NCBI GenBank assembly: GCA_947561395.2
Contig: OX387182.1
Location: 6,372,595 to 6,436,594, forward strand
Direction of reading: 5' to 3'
From: Buxus sempervirens
Lineage: Eukaryota > Streptophyta > Magnoliopsida > Buxales > Buxaceae
Length of the DNA stretch: 64,000 bases
The notes beneath the pieces are model-generated. The model saw nothing but the letters and a program-made list of their open reading frames with translations, ran no database searches and was not told where the DNA came from. Position numbers and translations under genes: made by a program. Below, piece after piece: positions 63,548 to 64,000 of this stretch (its first letter is position 1; each line of letters begins with the position of its first letter).

Positions 63548-64000
63548 GTATTTACTTGACTTCTTTTTTTCTAATAAAATTCGTGAATCGTTTTTTTTTT
63601 CAGCAGTTCGATTTATCGTATCTATTTTTGGTGTAGTTTCCACAAGCGATTCGATCTTTTTAAAGAAATATAGATTATATGGGGATCTTGCGCTAGTTTG
63701 ATGTTCGATTTAATTTTAAATTTTTAGGGTTTGATTGGAGTGTTTTGATTATGAAATTCGGTCATTTTATTTTCTGCGTAGCCGTCGACTCTGGACTCGA
63801 CCAGATGCAGCCCTTTTGAAGCGAGGTTATCTTTTCCCTAGAAGCAGATCAAAACATGGTTCCTTATCCAATACGATAAAAATTTAAAATATGAAGTTGG
63901 AGTTGAGCATTTTCTTTCTGTGCACGGTGGAAGTGATGAAGTGCAAACAGTTCTCAGAACTGTGTGTGTTGAAGGTGTAATTGATTTGAGTGCAATGAGT
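63548..64000 (+). other. VAMP714 intron 1 (runs off the window)
   Basis: T-rich intron sequence. I looked for the next exon (expected to start with RxPFSYLEEIH) and did not find it before 64000. Confidence 0.6.

Noticed and set aside
63548-63636. Open frame continuing past VAMP714 exon 1
   Set aside because: The residues after FG stop matching the family and a good donor lies at 63548.
1-64000. tRNA, rRNA, microRNA or other structured RNA genes
   Set aside because: None stood out on reading either strand; a covariance-model scan would be needed to exclude small ones.

Overview
The window is nuclear DNA from a flowering plant, probably an early-branching eudicot or magnoliid with a large, repeat-rich genome (the placement is inference). 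It holds a chromovirus-free Tat-lineage Ty3 element, plant L1- and RTE-type LINEs, decayed hAT and Mutator-like pieces, and two plant genes whose proteins closely follow Arabidopsis SPINDLY and VAMP714. Both genes lie on the + strand, head to tail, about 1.4 kb apart.

Layout. Positions 1-12599 are most of one large Ty3 LTR retrotransposon of the Tat lineage: gag-protease, then polymerase with two RNase H domains, an antisense extra ORF, a repeat-rich 3' region and a 2.27 kb 3' LTR. Its 5' LTR lies left of the window. A worn second copy of the LTR tail follows to 13092. Next come a 2.69 kb solo LTR with a perfect 5-bp target duplication (13330-16023), a Mutator-like MITE, a 122-bp tandem duplication, about 2 kb of AT-rich intergenic DNA, and a worn hAT transposon (19459-20720).

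Positions ~21060-62340 are one gene, SPINDLY (SPY), the nucleocytoplasmic protein O-fucosyltransferase that modifies DELLA proteins. It has one 5' UTR exon and 17 coding exons. The coding exons sum to 2775 nt (924 codons plus stop) and every exon phase matches, so the gene looks intact. Its introns are inflated to almost 10 kb by old insertions. These are nested LINEs in opposite orientations, a second 2.67 kb solo LTR with its own 5-bp duplication, a cluster of short TRIM-like LTR elements, a decayed Ty1/copia element with a TRIM near its 3' end, a fossil scrap of pararetrovirus reverse transcriptase, and several dispersed palindrome-rich repeats. One intron has a GC-AG boundary.

The first exon of a VAMP714-like longin R-SNARE gene starts at 63331 and runs off the right edge.

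The structural signals I found most unusual are arrays of short hairpins inside two different LTRs: four hairpins at an exact 39-bp period (10418-10559), and about seven hairpin units (42098-42534). No prokaryote-like system, CRISPR array or gene cluster is present.
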